Shown: piece after piece, positions 39,709-50,541 of the stretch
Numbering within the stretch: position 1 is the stretch's first letter
How the letters are laid out: each line of letters begins with the position of its first letter
Assembly: GCF_021729075.1 (NCBI RefSeq)
Contig: NZ_JAJSAQ010000001.1
Location: 567,997-631,996 of the forward strand
Length of the DNA: 64,000 bases
Reading direction: 5' to 3'
Source of the DNA: Microbulbifer guangxiensis
Lineage (GTDB): Bacteria; Pseudomonadota; Gammaproteobacteria; Pseudomonadales; Cellvibrionaceae
Translations under genes and position numbers: made by a program
Notes under the pieces: model-generated
Databases searched by the model: none
Told to the model about the DNA's origin: nothing
Seen by the model: the letters and a program-made list of their open reading frames with translations, nothing else

Positions 39709-39866
39709 GCCAGACAGGTACTACATTTATATAGGTACTAGCACACTTCAAAAAAACGTTCGCAAACTGCTATCTGAAAAAACCCAGTCATCCTCAAGAA
39801 ACGGCGCAAGTTTTCTCTGACACGACAGGCGATTCAGGAAATTAACAGCTTCAAAACATTAAATAG

Positions 39867-40206
39867 CTGGGCAATGCATAGGTACACCGAGCTCTGGAAC
39901 GTCCTGAGCCCTGTATTACTCCTATGGCATAGCAGCACTAATAACACTGACATGATCAATCACTAGCGCCGCTAACTAACAAAAAATTTTGATGAAACCT
40001 AGCATCGATCGCCTCAAGCTCTCTTTTCAAGCTATCACAAAAAAATAGTAATGCAAAAAAATTCTCTATATTTTTCAGTGGCTTACAATACTTTCGGGCG
40101 ATCAATGACCTACTGTTATTCCAGCATGTAAATTTGGGCTCAAGTGCCAGTCGCAGCGATTTTTCATACGCCTATAACTTTCTCAACCTTGCAATATTTC
40201 TCACCA
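39867..40206. repeat. Non-coding block, copy B (diverged duplicate of 30158-30511)
   Basis: Aligns with copy A by shared words in the same order over about 340 bp. It is more AT-rich than copy A. The whole stretch 39585-40473 carries no supportable gene. Like copy A it lies downstream, on the minus strand, of a 31-codon unit and its terminator. Confidence 0.6.
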
Positions 40207-40473
40207 CTAGTTCCTTCTACAAAATTAGGCCAACAGGCTTTGTTTCCAGTTGCTCCCCAAAACATGAAAACTCAGGACTGACCGCGTGGCTTGCGTCTGA
40301 GCAGATCGCTCAGAGCGAATCATCTTCTCCTGGTTCGCAACGACCAACCACTACGCAGAAATCCCCCATCAATGCCAACTCTGATTCCTGGTTGGCTCCC
40401 ATAATCCCGCTAACTCATTTCGCTCAATAATTAACATCGTATTCATGTGGGCAACGCCCTGTGCATCGCAAAT

Positions 40474-40505
40474 AAAAAACCCCCGGAGGCGAACCTACGG
40501 GGGCT
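40474..40505 (-). terminator. Terminator of leader unit copy B
   Basis: The same AGCCCCCG/CGGGGG stem and 12-nt loop as copy A, followed on the minus strand by TTTTTTATT. Confidence 0.85.
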
Positions 40506-40532
40506 ATTGAAAGCACATTCCGGAAGGCTCAC

Positions 40533-40553
40533 ACCTTCCCTTGTTTAGAAGGC
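40533..40553 (-). promoter_or_regulatory. Competing hairpin after the 31-codon ORF, copy B
   Basis: GCCTTC next to the stop codon pairs with GAAGGT; a further GCCTTCC about 6 nt on could pair with the same middle arm. Compared with copy A one base pair has changed from C-G to T-A, which supports a real stem. Confidence 0.5.
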
Positions 40554-40555
40554 TG

Positions 40556-40651
40556 TCAGAACAAATTCTCCACCACACAAATAGACCACGCCATCAACTC
40601 CATTGAAGCGGCGAAATCTGTTAGATCGAGATAACTTTGCAACCTACTCAC
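40556..40651 (-). CDS. 31-codon ORF (candidate leader peptide), copy B
   Basis: A GTG-started 31-codon frame behind AAGGAGA, in gap-free register with copy A (12 identical residues, stop at the same codon). Conserved residues include Arg3-Leu4, Asp9, Asp12, Ala14-Ala15, Trp22, Ile24 and Cys25; the C-terminal six residues vary apart from Leu30. Same promoter, hairpin and terminator context as copy A. Confidence 0.55.
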   Translation of the reverse strand: MSRLQSYLDLTDFAASMELMAWSICVVENLF

Positions 40652-40676
40652 GGTTCTCTCCTTAAAAGATGCGCGA

Positions 40677-40704
40677 ATTCTAGAGATCTGCTCTCGATAT
40701 ACAA
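40677..40704 (-). promoter_or_regulatory. Sigma-70-type promoter of leader unit copy B
   Basis: On the minus strand TTGTAT (40704-40699), a 16-bp spacer and TAGAAT (40682-40677), continuing as TAGAATTCGCGC. Spacing and -10 match copy A exactly. Confidence 0.72.
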
Positions 40705-41077
40705 TAGGTATAAATTAGAAAATGAAATTATGGCGCGAAAATCGGCAACATTTCCCATTCCAGCGTTTTTTAGACGACACCAAATGGCCTCGAAAGACTT
40801 GAACTGACGAAACGGCGTCACAACATACCCTAGACTTCAGACACGCCTATCACCAGGATGCAGACTTTAGCGACTCTGCGGATCCTCACATATTCGCGAC
40901 CACACAACTAGCAGCGATGTACGCCCGAGCTAAAACTTTCCAAGACTTTGCATAGCCATTGCTGGCTCTCAGCCTAGTGGGTAAAGCGCGATATCACCAC
41001 ATCTTCAAGTGATTGTGACCTGCTCCCCGCTTTCTAGTCCACCCAGCTTCTAGTAATGTTCATCACCAATAAGGAAG

Positions 41078-41347
41078 ATGGATATGAAGAAACGATTTAC
41101 CGAAGAGCAGATCATCCCGGCCTTGAAGGAGGCTGAGGCCGCCATCCCGGTCAAAGAGCTCTGTCGCAAGTACAGCATCTCTGATGTCACTTTCTACACG
41201 CGGCGCAAGAAGTATGGCGGCTTGGAGGTGGCTGAAGCGCGCCGCCTCGAGGCACTTGAAGAAGAGAATGCCCGCCTGAAGAAGCTGCTGGCCGAATCCA
41301 TGCTTGATCAGGAGGCTCTCAGGGCTGCTCTCAACCGAAAGTATTAA
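41078..41347 (+). CDS. IS3-family transposase OrfA
   Basis: An 89-residue OrfA: KKRFTEEQIIPALKEAEAAIPVKELCRKYSISDVTFYTRRKKYGGLEV is the helix-turn-helix, followed by a leucine-zipper-like coiled coil (ARRLEALEEENARLKKLLAE) used for dimerisation. In active elements a programmed -1 frameshift near the end of OrfA joins it to OrfB. The strand and length are standard. Confidence 0.88.
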   Translation: MDMKKRFTEEQIIPALKEAEAAIPVKELCRKYSISDVTFYTRRKKYGGLEVAEARRLEALEEENARLKKLLAESMLDQEALRAALNRKY

Positions 41348-42126
41348 CCGTCGGGAGCAAGCGCGAGGCCGTGCTCACCATGCAGCTGGAAACGACCATC
41401 TCGGAGCGCAGGGCCTGTTCACTCGTCGGGTTACCCCGCATCGATGCGATATCAGAGCCAGAAAGCTCCTGAAACAGAGCTAGCAATCGCTCTGGAGCGA
41501 CGACCGCAGGGTGCATCAGATGCTGCGGCGAGAGAGGCTACAGGTGAATCACAAGAAGGTCTACCGGCTGTACATTGAGGCCGAGCTCGCAGTGCGCAAG
41601 CGCCAGAAACGTAAGAGCGTGATGGTCGAGCTGTAGGCCCTCAAGCTGCCGGAAGCCCCCAATTAAGGGTGGTCAATGGACTTCGTGTTGGATGCCTAAG
41701 CCAACGGCCGCCGTATCAAATGCCTGATCATTGTCGACGACTGCACCAAGGTGCGCCCCAACATCCCCGTATCTCTGGCCATGAGGTCGTGCGCACACTG
41801 GATGCTATAACTGCATTCCGGGGCTACCCAAAAAAACAATCAGGACCGACCAAGGGCCGGAGTTCACAAGTAAGGCCATGGATCAGTGGGGCTATGAGAA
41901 TGGCGTAAAGCTGAAACTCAGTCAGGCTGGCAAGCCGACTCAGAACGGCTACATCGACAGCTTCAATGGCAAATTCCGCAATGAATGCCTCAATTAGCAC
42001 TGGTTCCGCGACCTGGCGCATGCCCGAGAGATCATCAGCGGATGGCGGCAGGACTACAACGAGCAGCAACCACCCTCATCGCTTGGTTACCAGACTCCGG
42101 CTGAGTTCGCTCCCGTGGTGAGGCAG
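41341..42126 (+). pseudogene. IS3-family transposase OrfB, inactivated
   Basis: Pieces of the DDE integrase are readable in shifting frames: KREAVLTMQLETTISERRACSLVGLPR, a stretch with LQVNHKKVYRLYIEAELAVRKRQKRK, WSMDFVLDA, KCLIIVDDCTK, TDQGPEFTSKAMDQWGYENGV and GKPTQNGYIDSFNGKFRNECLN. At least three in-frame stops and two frame changes interrupt it. The third acidic residue of the DDE triad is Asp (YIDSFNG) where the family has Glu. It cannot make a working transposase. Confidence 0.85.
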
Positions 42127-42200
42127 GATAAAAAAGAATCAACCACCACGGACATTACTAATGTTGCAGTTGGATTGAAGATTGGGGACAAGTCAAAAGA

Positions 42201-42257
42201 TCTATCAATAAGCCCTAACTTCATCAACCAATTTTCTGACTGAACAACAGATACGAA
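42201..42257 (+). repeat. Right copy of the imperfect direct repeat flanking the islet
   Basis: Matches 36311-36366 in the same orientation and sits between the IS right end and the tRNA-Pro terminator. It could be an attachment-site remnant or a duplicated piece of tRNA-flanking DNA. Confidence 0.6.
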
Positions 42258-42283
42258 AAAGCCCGCACAACGGCGGGCTTTTT
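42256..42283. terminator. Bidirectional terminator after tRNA-Pro(GGG)
   Basis: AAAAAGCCCGC pairs with GCGGGCTTTTT around a 6-base loop. It ends the minus-strand ihfA-merR-tRNA-Pro transcript and could also stop transcription from the IS side. Confidence 0.85.
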
Positions 42284-42290
42284 CAAATAA

Positions 42291-42367
42291 TGGTCGGAGT
42301 GGCCGGATTTGAACCGACGACCACCACACCCCCAGTGTGGTGCGCTACCAGGCTGCGCTACACTCCG
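42291..42367 (-). tRNA. tRNA-Pro(GGG)
   Basis: 77 nt with encoded CCA and A73. Acceptor CGGAGUG pairs with CACUCCG (C1-G72, typical for proline), anticodon stem CCACA/UGUGG holds CUGGGGG, and the T-loop is UUCAAAU. Position after ihfA-merR is the same as in pseudomonads. Such tRNA genes are common integration points. Confidence 0.95.
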
Positions 42368-42495
42368 ACGGAGGGGAATCAAGCGACTAAAATATTGCTA
42401 AGTGCTTGATTTTTAAGGCATCGCATTGCGATGAGGCGCAAATCATACATCAGTGGGCTGGGAATGCAAGCCCGGATTTGCACCCTTTGAGTACT

Positions 42496-42858
42496 TTAGT
42501 TCCGCGTCTCCAGCAGGGCCAGCACACCTTCCAGTTCGGCAATCATCTGCGGCAGCACCTGCTGCAATTGCACGGTCTGGACCTTCTCCGTACCGGATTC
42601 CATCTGCAGTCTGGCGCCACCGATGGTGTAACCCTCCTCGTAAAGGAGTGCACGGATCTGGCGGATCAAGATGACATCCTGGTGCTGGTAGTAGCGGCGG
42701 TTGCCGCGACGCTTGACCGGGCTGAGCTGAGGGAATTCCTGTTCCCAGTAGCGGAGCACGTGAGGCTTCACAGCGCAGAGTTCGCTGACCTCGCCAATGG
42801 TGAAGTAGCGTTTGCCGGGGATCGTTGGCAGTTCGCTGTTATTGCTCGCTTCCAGCAT
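42496..42858 (-). CDS. MerR-family regulator downstream of ihfA
   Basis: A 120-residue MerR-type protein with winged helix-turn-helix [42 protein letters not shown] at residues 16-57, then [27 protein letters not shown] and a short coiled-coil dimerisation helix. There is no effector domain or Cys pattern for metals. The start codon lies inside the end of ihfA (20-bp overlap), a gene pair conserved in pseudomonads and relatives. The target genes are not known. Confidence 0.87.
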   Translation of the reverse strand: MLEASNNSELPTIPGKRYFTIGEVSELCAVKPHVLRYWEQEFPQLSPVKRRGNRRYYQHQDVILIRQIRALLYEEGYTIGGARLQMESGTEKVQTVQLQQVLPQMIAELEGVLALLETRN

Positions 42859-43144
42859 GCTCTTCTACTCGCGCCTTGAGTTTTTGTCCCGGTTTGAACG
42901 TGACTACGCGCCGGGCGGAGATTGGGATCTCTTCGCCGGTTTTGGGATTGCGGCCGGGCCGTTGGCTCTTGTCCCTAAGGTCAAAGTTGCCAAAACCTGA
43001 CAGCTTCACCTGCTCGTTGTTTTCCAACGCATTGCGGATTTCCTCGAAGAAAAACTCAACGAGTTCCTTGGCCTCACGCTTGTTGAAGCCCAGCTCCTCG
43101 TACAGCTTTTCGGCGAGCCCGGCCTTGGTCAGTGCCTCTGTCAT
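42839..43144 (-). CDS. ihfA: Integration host factor subunit alpha
   Basis: A 101-residue DNA-bending protein. [31 protein letters not shown] starts the HU/IHF fold, and [48 protein letters not shown] contains the beta-arm with the RNPKTG tip that intercalates into DNA. It works as a heterodimer with IhfB (59.8 kb). It lies 130 bp after pheT at the end of the translation operon, as in E. coli. Confidence 0.95.
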   Translation of the reverse strand: MTEALTKAGLAEKLYEELGFNKREAKELVEFFFEEIRNALENNEQVKLSGFGNFDLRDKSQRPGRNPKTGEEIPISARRVVTFKPGQKLKARVEEHAGSEQ

Positions 43145-43274
43145 TGGTTCCTACCAATACATTCAGAGGCGTCGACTCCAGATCGGAAGCGGCCCAAACC
43201 GCGGCGGCTTTCAACCCGGCAGCAGACGCTCTCGGGGTGCCATGCAACCTGCACCCCGGGGCGACATGGCCGGA

Positions 43275-45650
43275 TCAGCGCAAGCTGGCGTTATATTTTT
43301 GTTCTAGTTGTCGGACAACCGCATCAACTGCGGCATTGATTTCGTCGTCGTTAAGGGTGCGCGACGGATGCTGAAAGGTCAAGCCCATCGCAACACTTTT
43401 TCTATTGAAATCAATGCCTTTGCCCTGATAGACGTCAAAAATTTTGAGGTCCGTCAAAGTTTCGCCGGCGGCTTCAGCCGCAGTTTCCACCATGCTGGCG
43501 GCCGGTACATCGGCATCAATCAGCAGGGCCAGGTCTCGACGCACTTCCGGGAAGCGGGAAAGAGGCCGGAATGCCGGCAGAGCGGCCTCGCCGAGGGCCT
43601 CCAGGCTCAGCTCGAACAGGTAAGCAGTCTTGGGCAACTCCAGCTTCTTCTGCAGCTGAGGGTGCAGGGCGCCAACGACACCCAGATCGCGGCCATCGCG
43701 GGTGATACGCGCGGTCTGGCCCGGGTGCAGGGCGCTGTGCTCACCGGCCTGGAACTGGAATTCCACCTCGCCAAAATGCGCCAGCAGTGCTTCCACATCG
43801 CCTTTGATGTCGTAGAAGTCCACAAGGTCCTTGCCACCGGTCCAACTCTCGCCCTGGCGCCCCCCGTAGATCAGGCCTGCGATCATTGGCTCCTGACGCA
43901 GCTCGTCAGCACCCGGAACGAAACGCAACCCGGTTTCGAAAAGGCGCACACGGCTCTGCTGGCGGTTGAGGTTGTACTGCAGTGCCTTGCAAAGGCCGGG
44001 CATCAGGCTGGTACGCATGACAGCGAGATCGGCACTGATGGGGTTCTGTAGCGCTACCGGCTCTGACTTGGGATCAAAGAGCCCAGCGGAATCGCGATCG
44101 ATAAAGCTGAAGGTGATCGCCTCGTGGTAGCCACGGGCCAGCAGGGTCTGTTCGAGTGCCTCCTGGTCTACCAGGGATTCCTTCTGCGGCAGGATATCCA
44201 GTGCTGCGGTGAAGCTCTCGCTGGGGATGCGGTTGTAGCCGTACACCCGGGCCAACTCCTCCAGCAGATCGGCCTCGATGGCGAGGTCGAAGCGGAAGCT
44301 TGGAACCAGGAAAGTCCAGCCGTCGCTGTCCTCGCCGATCTTCTGCAGGCCGAGGCGGGTGAGGATATCGACGATCTCATCATCGGCGATCTCTACGCCC
44401 AGACCGGCTGCAACGCGAGCGCGACGCAGGGTGATATGGCGCTCCGCCGGCATGACCTCTTCCAGCTCCCGCAGGTGTACCGGGCCGGGCTCGCCACCGA
44501 CGATATCCAGCAGCAGCCGGGTGGCGCGCTCAACGGCCTGCTCCTGCAGGCGATAATCGACACCGCGTTCGAAACGGTGGGAAGAATCCGTGTGCAGGCC
44601 ATAGGAGCGCGCCTTACCGGCAATGGCCAGCGGATTGAAGAAGGCGCTCTCGAGGAAAATGTCACGGGTCTGTCCGGACACCGCAGACTCTTCACCACCC
44701 ATAATGCCGGCCATGGCCAGCGGCTTTTTCTCATCGGCGATGAGCAGCGTGCCCTCTTTCAGCTCGACTTCCTGACCATCCAGCAGGGTCAGCTTCTCGC
44801 CGCCCAGTGCCAGGCGCACCTTGATACCGCCATCGAGCTTGGCCAGATCGAAGGCATGCATGGGCTGCCCCAGTTCCAGCAGAACATAGTTGGTGACGTC
44901 TACTACCGGATCAATACTGCGCAGGCCACTGCGGCGCAGACGCTCCTGCATCCACAGGGGTGTTTCGGCGTTGATGTCGATGTTGCGGATGACCCGCCCC
45001 ACGTAACGCGGACAGGCATCACCAGCCATGAGGGAGACCGGTACACTGTCATCCAGCTGCGCCGCCACCGGCGCCATCTCCGGGCCCTGCACCGGGCAGC
45101 GGTTCAGCACTCCCACCTCCCGCGCGATGCCGGCAATGCCCAGGCAGTCGGAACGGTTGGGCGTGAGGTCCACCTCGATGGTCTCGTCCTCCAGCTGCAG
45201 GTATTCCCGCAGATCGGTACCGGTGGGTGCATCGGCGGGCAGCTCCCAAATACCGTCGCTGTCTTCACCGAGCTCCAGCTCAGTCTGGGCGCAGAGCATG
45301 CCGAAGCTCTCGACCCCACGCAGCTTGGCTTTCTTGATCTTGAAATCACCCGGCAGCTTGGCACCAACCAGCGCAAACGGGATCTTGATGCCGGTGCGGG
45401 CATTGGGCGCGCCGCAGACCACCTGCATCTCGCCTTCCGGATGGCCGGCCACTTTACAGACCCGCAGCTTGTCCGCGTCGGGATGCTGCTCGCAGGCAAT
45501 GATCTCGCCCACGACGACACCAGAGAACTCCCCGGCGACTTTCTCGATTCCATCCACTTCGAGTCCGGCCATGGTGATCTGGTCGGCCAGTTCCTGTGCG
45601 GTCAGTTGCGGGCTGACCCATTCCCGCAGCCATGCATTGCTGAGTTTCAT
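43275..45650 (-). CDS. pheT: Phenylalanine-tRNA ligase beta subunit
   Basis: A 791-residue beta subunit of the alpha2-beta2 phenylalanyl-tRNA synthetase. The N-terminal tRNA-binding OB domain (VGEIIACEQHPDADKLRVCKV near residue 47 and CGAPNARTGIKIPFALVGAKLPGDFKIKKAKLRGVESFGMLCA) is followed by the B3/B4 editing domain, B5 (LADEKKPLAMAGIMGG, FERGVDYRLQEQA region), and a C-terminal ferredoxin-like anticodon-binding domain ending RTLNDDEINAAVDAVVRQLE. Length equals E. coli PheT (795). It follows pheS by 109 bp. Confidence 0.96.
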   Translation of the reverse strand: MKLSNAWLREWVSPQLTAQELADQITMAGLEVDGIEKVAGEFSGVVVGEIIACEQHPDADKLRVCKVAGHPEGEMQVVCGAPNARTGIKIPFALVGAKLPGDFKIKKAKLRGVESFGMLCAQTELELGEDSDGIWELPADAPTGTDLREYLQLEDETIEVDLTPNRSDCLGIAGIAREVGVLNRCPVQGPEMAPVAAQLDDSVPVSLMAGDACPRYVGRVIRNIDINAETPLWMQERLRRSGLRSIDPVVDVTNYVLLELGQPMHAFDLAKLDGGIKVRLALGGEKLTLLDGQEVELKEGTLLIADEKKPLAMAGIMGGEESAVSGQTRDIFLESAFFNPLAIAGKARSYGLHTDSSHRFERGVDYRLQEQAVERATRLLLDIVGGEPGPVHLRELEEVMPAERHITLRRARVAAGLGVEIADDEIVDILTRLGLQKIGEDSDGWTFLVPSFRFDLAIEADLLEELARVYGYNRIPSESFTAALDILPQKESLVDQEALEQTLLARGYHEAITFSFIDRDSAGLFDPKSEPVALQNPISADLAVMRTSLMPGLCKALQYNLNRQQSRVRLFETGLRFVPGADELRQEPMIAGLIYGGRQGESWTGGKDLVDFYDIKGDVEALLAHFGEVEFQFQAGEHSALHPGQTARITRDGRDLGVVGALHPQLQKKLELPKTAYLFELSLEALGEAALPAFRPLSRFPEVRRDLALLIDADVPAASMVETAAEAAGETLTDLKIFDVYQGKGIDFNRKSVAMGLTFQHPSRTLNDDEINAAVDAVVRQLEQKYNASLR

Positions 45651-45759
45651 AATCGATCTCTTTCTCTTCTTTCCTTGAGCGCCAGGTATTCACTCGCTTG
45701 GCGCCGCGCAGGCTCGTTCTCTCGGGCTGCGCTTCAGCATTCGTTTGGTTTTCGTAGCG

Positions 45760-46806
<1,047 letters not shown>

Positions 46807-46879
46807 TTAGCAAGTCACCCCGGCACACATGCCAGGGCGCTTTGGCACCACTGACCTTGAGCAGTACCGGAATTCCTAT

Positions 46880-46915
46880 AAAAAAATAGGGAAGGACTTT
46901 GCAGCCCTTCCCTAT
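46880..46915 (-). terminator. Terminator/attenuator between rplT and pheS
   Basis: On the minus strand ATAGGGAAGG pairs perfectly with CCTTCCCTAT around a 10-base loop and is followed by a run of T. In E. coli pheST is controlled by attenuation with a Phe-rich leader peptide at this place; here no Phe-rich leader frame was seen, so partial termination after rplT is the simpler reading. Confidence 0.8.
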
Positions 46916-46951
46916 CTCTAATAGCGCTCAGTCTTTCAACTGAAAGGCGAC

Positions 46952-47311
46952 TTAAGCTGCCAGGGCTGCCTTGGCTTTTTCCACTACGGCAGCAAAAGCG
47001 GCTTTGTCGTAGACAGCCAGGTCGGCCAGGACACGACGGTCCAGGGCGATGTCGGCTTTCTTCAGACCGGCGATCAGGCGGCTGTAGCTCAGGCCTTCAG
47101 CGCGGGACTGTGCGTTGATGCGGGTGATCCACAGCTGACGGAAGTTACGCTTCTTAACACGACGGTCGCGATAAGCGTACTGACCAGCCTTGATAACAGC
47201 CTGCTTGGCAACGCGGAATACGCGCGAACGCGCACCGTAGTAGCCCTTGGCCTGCTTCAGAATCTTCTTGTGACGACGACGCGCCTCTACACCACGTTTT
47301 ACACGGGCCAT
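46952..47311 (-). CDS. rplT: 50S ribosomal protein L20
   Basis: A 119-residue L20: [51 protein letters not shown] is the extended basic N-terminal arm that penetrates 23S rRNA, and the globular C-terminus ends with [22 protein letters not shown]. In E. coli L20 also represses its own operon by binding the rpmI leader. The gene is 36 bp after rpmI. Confidence 0.97.
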   Translation of the reverse strand: MARVKRGVEARRRHKKILKQAKGYYGARSRVFRVAKQAVIKAGQYAYRDRRVKKRNFRQLWITRINAQSRAEGLSYSRLIAGLKKADIALDRRVLADLAVYDKAAFAAVVEKAKAALAA

Positions 47312-47347
47312 AACTCTATCCTCTTAACTCTTTGCGAATGGAGCCAA

Positions 47348-47545
47348 TTACTTGGCGCGCAGCATACGATCGACCAGGGTGGCATCAGACTTGTTCATAG
47401 TCGTGGTGCCGCGCAGCTGACGCTTACGCTTGGTGGTCATCTTGGTGAGGATGTGGCTCTTGTTGGCGTGCTTGTGCTTGTAGCCGGCAGCCGTCTTCTT
47501 GAAGCGCTTGGCAGCGCCACTGTGAGTCTTTGCTTTAGTCGGCAT
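47348..47545 (-). CDS. rpmI: 50S ribosomal protein L35
   Basis: A 65-residue L35 with the typical start [45 protein letters not shown]. It lies between infC and rplT, the standard order. The 148-bp infC-rpmI spacer, G+C rich, is where the L20-repressed translational operator would be expected. Confidence 0.97.
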   Translation of the reverse strand: MPTKAKTHSGAAKRFKKTAAGYKHKHANKSHILTKMTTKRKRQLRGTTTMNKSDATLVDRMLRAK

Positions 47546-47693
47546 TTTGTACTCCAGTTTTGATTAAGGTCACCTGTAGGTAGGTGCCCGGTCGGTATTA
47601 GCCACGGGACAATCCAGTGGCGTTGCGGGAGTGAGGAGGCAGCCGTCGCCCAATCACTTCCCGAGAGGAGAGGTGGCGGTTACCCGCCACAAC

Positions 47694-48233
47694 TCACTTC
47701 TTCTTTTTCGATGGCGCGATGACCATGATCATCTGGCGGCCTTCCATTTTCGGCCGCTGCTCCACCGTACCCAGCTCCTCGAGGTCTTTCTCGATGCGCT
47801 GCATCATCTCCATTCCCAGCTCTTGGTGGGCCATCTCGCGGCCGCGGAAGCGCAGGGAAATCTTGGCCTTGTCACCCGCTTCCAGGAAGCGGGTCAGGTT
47901 GCGCAGCTTGATGTTGTAGTCACCGATATCAGTACCGGGACGGAACTTCATCTCCTTGATCTGCTGCTGCTTCTGCTTCTTCTTGGCAGCATTTTTGGCC
48001 TTCTTGGCTTCAAAAATGTGCTTTCCGTAGTCCATGATCTTACAGACTATCGGGTCTGAGTCCGGCGCGATTTCAACGAGATCCAGACTGGCCTGCTGCG
48101 CCAGATCCAGCGCTTCATCGAGGGAGACAATCCCTACCTGTTCGCCGTCGGCGCCAATCAGGCGTACCTGTGATGCCTCAATCTGATCGTTAATGCGGGC
48201 CTTTTTGGACCGTCCCTTGCTGTCTCGTTTAAT
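47694..48233 (-). CDS. infC: Translation initiation factor IF-3, ATT start
   Basis: A 179-residue IF-3. The frame from the first ATG (MDYGKHIF) would miss the N-terminal domain. Reading upstream gives [42 protein letters not shown], an intact IF-3 N-domain starting at an ATT codon with GGAGA eight bases before it. The C-domain has [49 protein letters not shown]. The rare AUU start is the basis of IF-3 autoregulation in E. coli, because IF-3 discriminates against non-AUG starts. It begins 25 bp after thrS. Confidence 0.95.
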   Translation of the reverse strand: MKRDSKGRSKKARINDQIEASQVRLIGADGEQVGIVSLDEALDLAQQASLDLVEIAPDSDPIVCKIMDYGKHIFEAKKAKNAAKKKQKQQQIKEMKFRPGTDIGDYNIKLRNLTRFLEAGDKAKISLRFRGREMAHQELGMEMMQRIEKDLEELGTVEQRPKMEGRQMIMVIAPSKKKK

Positions 48234-48258
48234 AGCTTTCGTCTCCAGTTACCAAGAA

Positions 48259-50193
48259 TCAGTCGCGAGAATCTTCAATAGCAGTACGGCCGCGGCGGTT
48301 CACATCCTGCTCAAGAATCTCCAGAAATGACTCAAAGGTCATTGTTCCGAGATCCTCTCCGCTGCGTGTCCGCACGGCGACCGTCTGGTTCTCGACTTCC
48401 TTATCGCCGATCACCAGCAGATAAGGAACACGCTGAAGCGTGTGCTCGCGGATTTTAAAGCCGATCTTCTCGTTTCTCAAGTCAGCCACGGCACGATAGT
48501 TCAGCGCCCCGAGGTGCTGCTCCAGGTCGCGACAGTAGTCTGCCTGCCGATCGGTAATATTCAGTATCGCCACCTGCTGGGGGGCCAGCCAGGTGGGGAA
48601 GGCGCCCTCGTAGTTCTCGATCAGGATGCCGATGAAGCGTTCGAAGGAGCCCAGTGCAGCCCGGTGCAACATGACCGGGGTCTGACGGGAGCCATCTTCC
48701 GCCACATACTGGGCGTCCAGGCGGCCCGGCATGGAGAAGTCCACCTGGATGGTACCGCACTGCCAGACGCGACCCAGGCAGTCCTTCAGGGAGAACTCGA
48801 TCTTGGGCCCGTAGAACGCCCCCTCCCCCGGCAGCTCTTGCCACGGCAGGCCGGCGGCGTCCAGCGCATCGGCCAGGGCCTTTTCCGCCTTGTCCCAGCT
48901 CTCATCAGAGCCCACCCGCTGCTCGGGGCGGGTGGAGAGGCGGTAGATCACCTCTTCGAAACCGAAATCCTTGTAGACCGCGTGCAGCAGGTCCATGAAG
49001 TCGGACACCTCGGACTGAATCTGGTCCTCGGTGCAGAAAATGTGACCATCGTCCTGCACGAAACCGCGCACACGCATCAGGCCGTGCAGGGAGCCAGAGG
49101 GCTCGCTGCGGTGACAGGAACCGAATTCCGCCAGGCGCAGGGGCAGGTCTCGGTAGCTTCGCAGGCCCTGGTTGAACACCTGCACGTGACAGGGGCAGTT
49201 CATCGGCTTGATGGCGAACTGGCGCTCCTCGCTGGTCAGCGAGAACATGTCGTCACCAAACTTGTCCGCGTGACCGGACTTCTCCCACAAAGTGAAGTCC
49301 ACCAGCTGCGGGGTCTTGATCTCTTTGTAGCCGGCCTTGCGCTGGCGCTGACGCATGTACTGTTCGATGGTGCTGTAGATGGTCCAGCCGTTCGGGTGCC
49401 AGAACACCATCCCCGGCGCCTCTTCCTGAATATGGAACAGGTCGAACTTCTTGGCCAGCTTGCGGTGGTCGCGCTTCTCGGCCTCTTCGATGCGATGCAG
49501 GTATGCCTTGAGGTCTTTCTTATTGCCCCAGGCAGTGCCGTAGACGCGAGTCAGCATCTCGTTGCTGGCGTCACCACGCCAGTAGGCACCCGCCACTTTG
49601 GTCAGCTTGAACGCTTTCAGGCGGCCGGTGGAGGGGACATGGGGACCACGGCAGAGATCCTCGAAGTCACCCTGGCGATAAAGGGAGATGTCTTCGTCAC
49701 TGGGAATATCGGCGATAATCTGTGCCTTGTACTCCTCACCTATATCACGGAAGTACTTCACCGCCTCCTGGCGGGGCATCAGACGGCGGGTGACCGGGAT
49801 GTCCTGCTTGGCCAGTTCCTCCATCCGCTGCTCGATCTTCTCCAGGTCTTCCGGTGTGAACTGGCGCTCGTAGGCAAAGTCGTAGTAGAAACCGTCCTCG
49901 ATCACCGGGCCGATGGTGACCTGGGCACCCGGGTACAGCTGCTTGACCGCCTGGGCCAGCAGGTGCGCAGTAGAGTGACGGATGATCTCCAAGCCTTCCG
50001 GCTGACGGTCGGTGATGATCGCCAGCTCGACATCTTTTTCAATCCGATAACCGGTATCGACCTCTTTGCCATCTACCACGCCACCAAGCGCAGCTTTGGC
50101 CAGACCGGGGCCGATATCAGCGGCCACATCGTGGACGGTAACAGCTTCGGAGAAGACGCGATGGGAACCATCAGGGAGAGTAACAACGGGCAT
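48259..50193 (-). CDS. thrS: Threonine-tRNA ligase
   Basis: A 644-residue class II synthetase. Domains in order: TGS ([14 protein letters not shown] to about 60), the editing domain with zinc-binding [16 protein letters not shown] near residue 72, the catalytic core with [20 protein letters not shown] near 270, [56 protein letters not shown] near 333-390, and [23 protein letters not shown] near 510, and the anticodon-binding domain from [11 protein letters not shown]. Length matches E. coli ThrS (642). First gene of the translation operon. Confidence 0.97.
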   Translation of the reverse strand: MPVVTLPDGSHRVFSEAVTVHDVAADIGPGLAKAALGGVVDGKEVDTGYRIEKDVELAIITDRQPEGLEIIRHSTAHLLAQAVKQLYPGAQVTIGPVIEDGFYYDFAYERQFTPEDLEKIEQRMEELAKQDIPVTRRLMPRQEAVKYFRDIGEEYKAQIIADIPSDEDISLYRQGDFEDLCRGPHVPSTGRLKAFKLTKVAGAYWRGDASNEMLTRVYGTAWGNKKDLKAYLHRIEEAEKRDHRKLAKKFDLFHIQEEAPGMVFWHPNGWTIYSTIEQYMRQRQRKAGYKEIKTPQLVDFTLWEKSGHADKFGDDMFSLTSEERQFAIKPMNCPCHVQVFNQGLRSYRDLPLRLAEFGSCHRSEPSGSLHGLMRVRGFVQDDGHIFCTEDQIQSEVSDFMDLLHAVYKDFGFEEVIYRLSTRPEQRVGSDESWDKAEKALADALDAAGLPWQELPGEGAFYGPKIEFSLKDCLGRVWQCGTIQVDFSMPGRLDAQYVAEDGSRQTPVMLHRAALGSFERFIGILIENYEGAFPTWLAPQQVAILNITDRQADYCRDLEQHLGALNYRAVADLRNEKIGFKIREHTLQRVPYLLVIGDKEVENQTVAVRTRSGEDLGTMTFESFLEILEQDVNRRGRTAIEDSRD

Positions 50194-50292
50194 TGGCTGT
50201 CCTTCTATCAGTGGCGATCCCTACGAAAGACCGCGTGACTTGCTGCCCGAAGAAGATTCTGCCTTGCGGGCAGTGGCCCAGTCTGTGGGCCA

Positions 50293-50316
50293 GAAAAAAC
50301 CCGGCAAAGTTGCCGG
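50293..50316 (-). terminator. Terminator after tRNA-Val(GAC)
   Basis: On the minus strand CCCGGCAA pairs with TTGCCGGG around 2 bases (more realistically a 6-bp stem with a 6-base loop), followed by six T residues, just past the tRNA 3' end. Confidence 0.85.
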
Positions 50317-50324
50317 GCAAGAAA

Positions 50325-50401
50325 CTGGTAGACCCGAGCAGATTTGAACTGCTGACCTCCACGATGTCAACGTGGCGCTCTAACCAACTGAGCTACGGGT
50401 C
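50325..50401 (-). tRNA. tRNA-Val(GAC)
   Basis: 77 nt with encoded CCA and A73. Acceptor AGACCCG/CGGGUCU is perfect, anticodon stem CCACG/CGUGG holds UUGACAU, and the T-stem GCAGU... region with loop UUCAAAU closes normally. The gene lies between uvrB and thrS with its own terminator. Confidence 0.95.
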
Positions 50402-50541
50402 TGGAAAGCTTGCAGCGGGAGCACCCTGCTGCAGAGGACGCGAACTTTAGCACCCGTTTTCAGTGTTTTCAACAACTTACTGCCCTCCGGCAGCAAAAAA
50501 TTTTACGCCAGGGAAGACGCCCCGGCGCGGCGGGATCGCGC

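Larger units (their letters stand above)
41016..42195 (+). mobile_element. IS3-family (IS407-group-like) insertion sequence, defective
   Basis: About 1180 bp. The left end TGACCTGCTCCCC at 41016-41028 has the terminal sequence typical of the IS407 group, and GGGGACAAGTCA at 42184-42195 is its imperfect inverted partner. OrfA is intact, OrfB is broken. The flanking tetramers (attg on the left, aaag on the right) do not match, so no target duplication remains. It is an old, immobile copy. Confidence 0.78.

Noticed and set aside
39593..39820. 75-codon plus-strand frame upstream of the HSP90-family gene
   Set aside because: It covers the promoter region and inverted repeat, and has no family resemblance.
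40970..41015. tRNA-like half next to the IS left end
   Set aside because: A D-arm-like and an anticodon-arm-like segment can be drawn, but the loop is 11 nt and no acceptor or T-arm is present.
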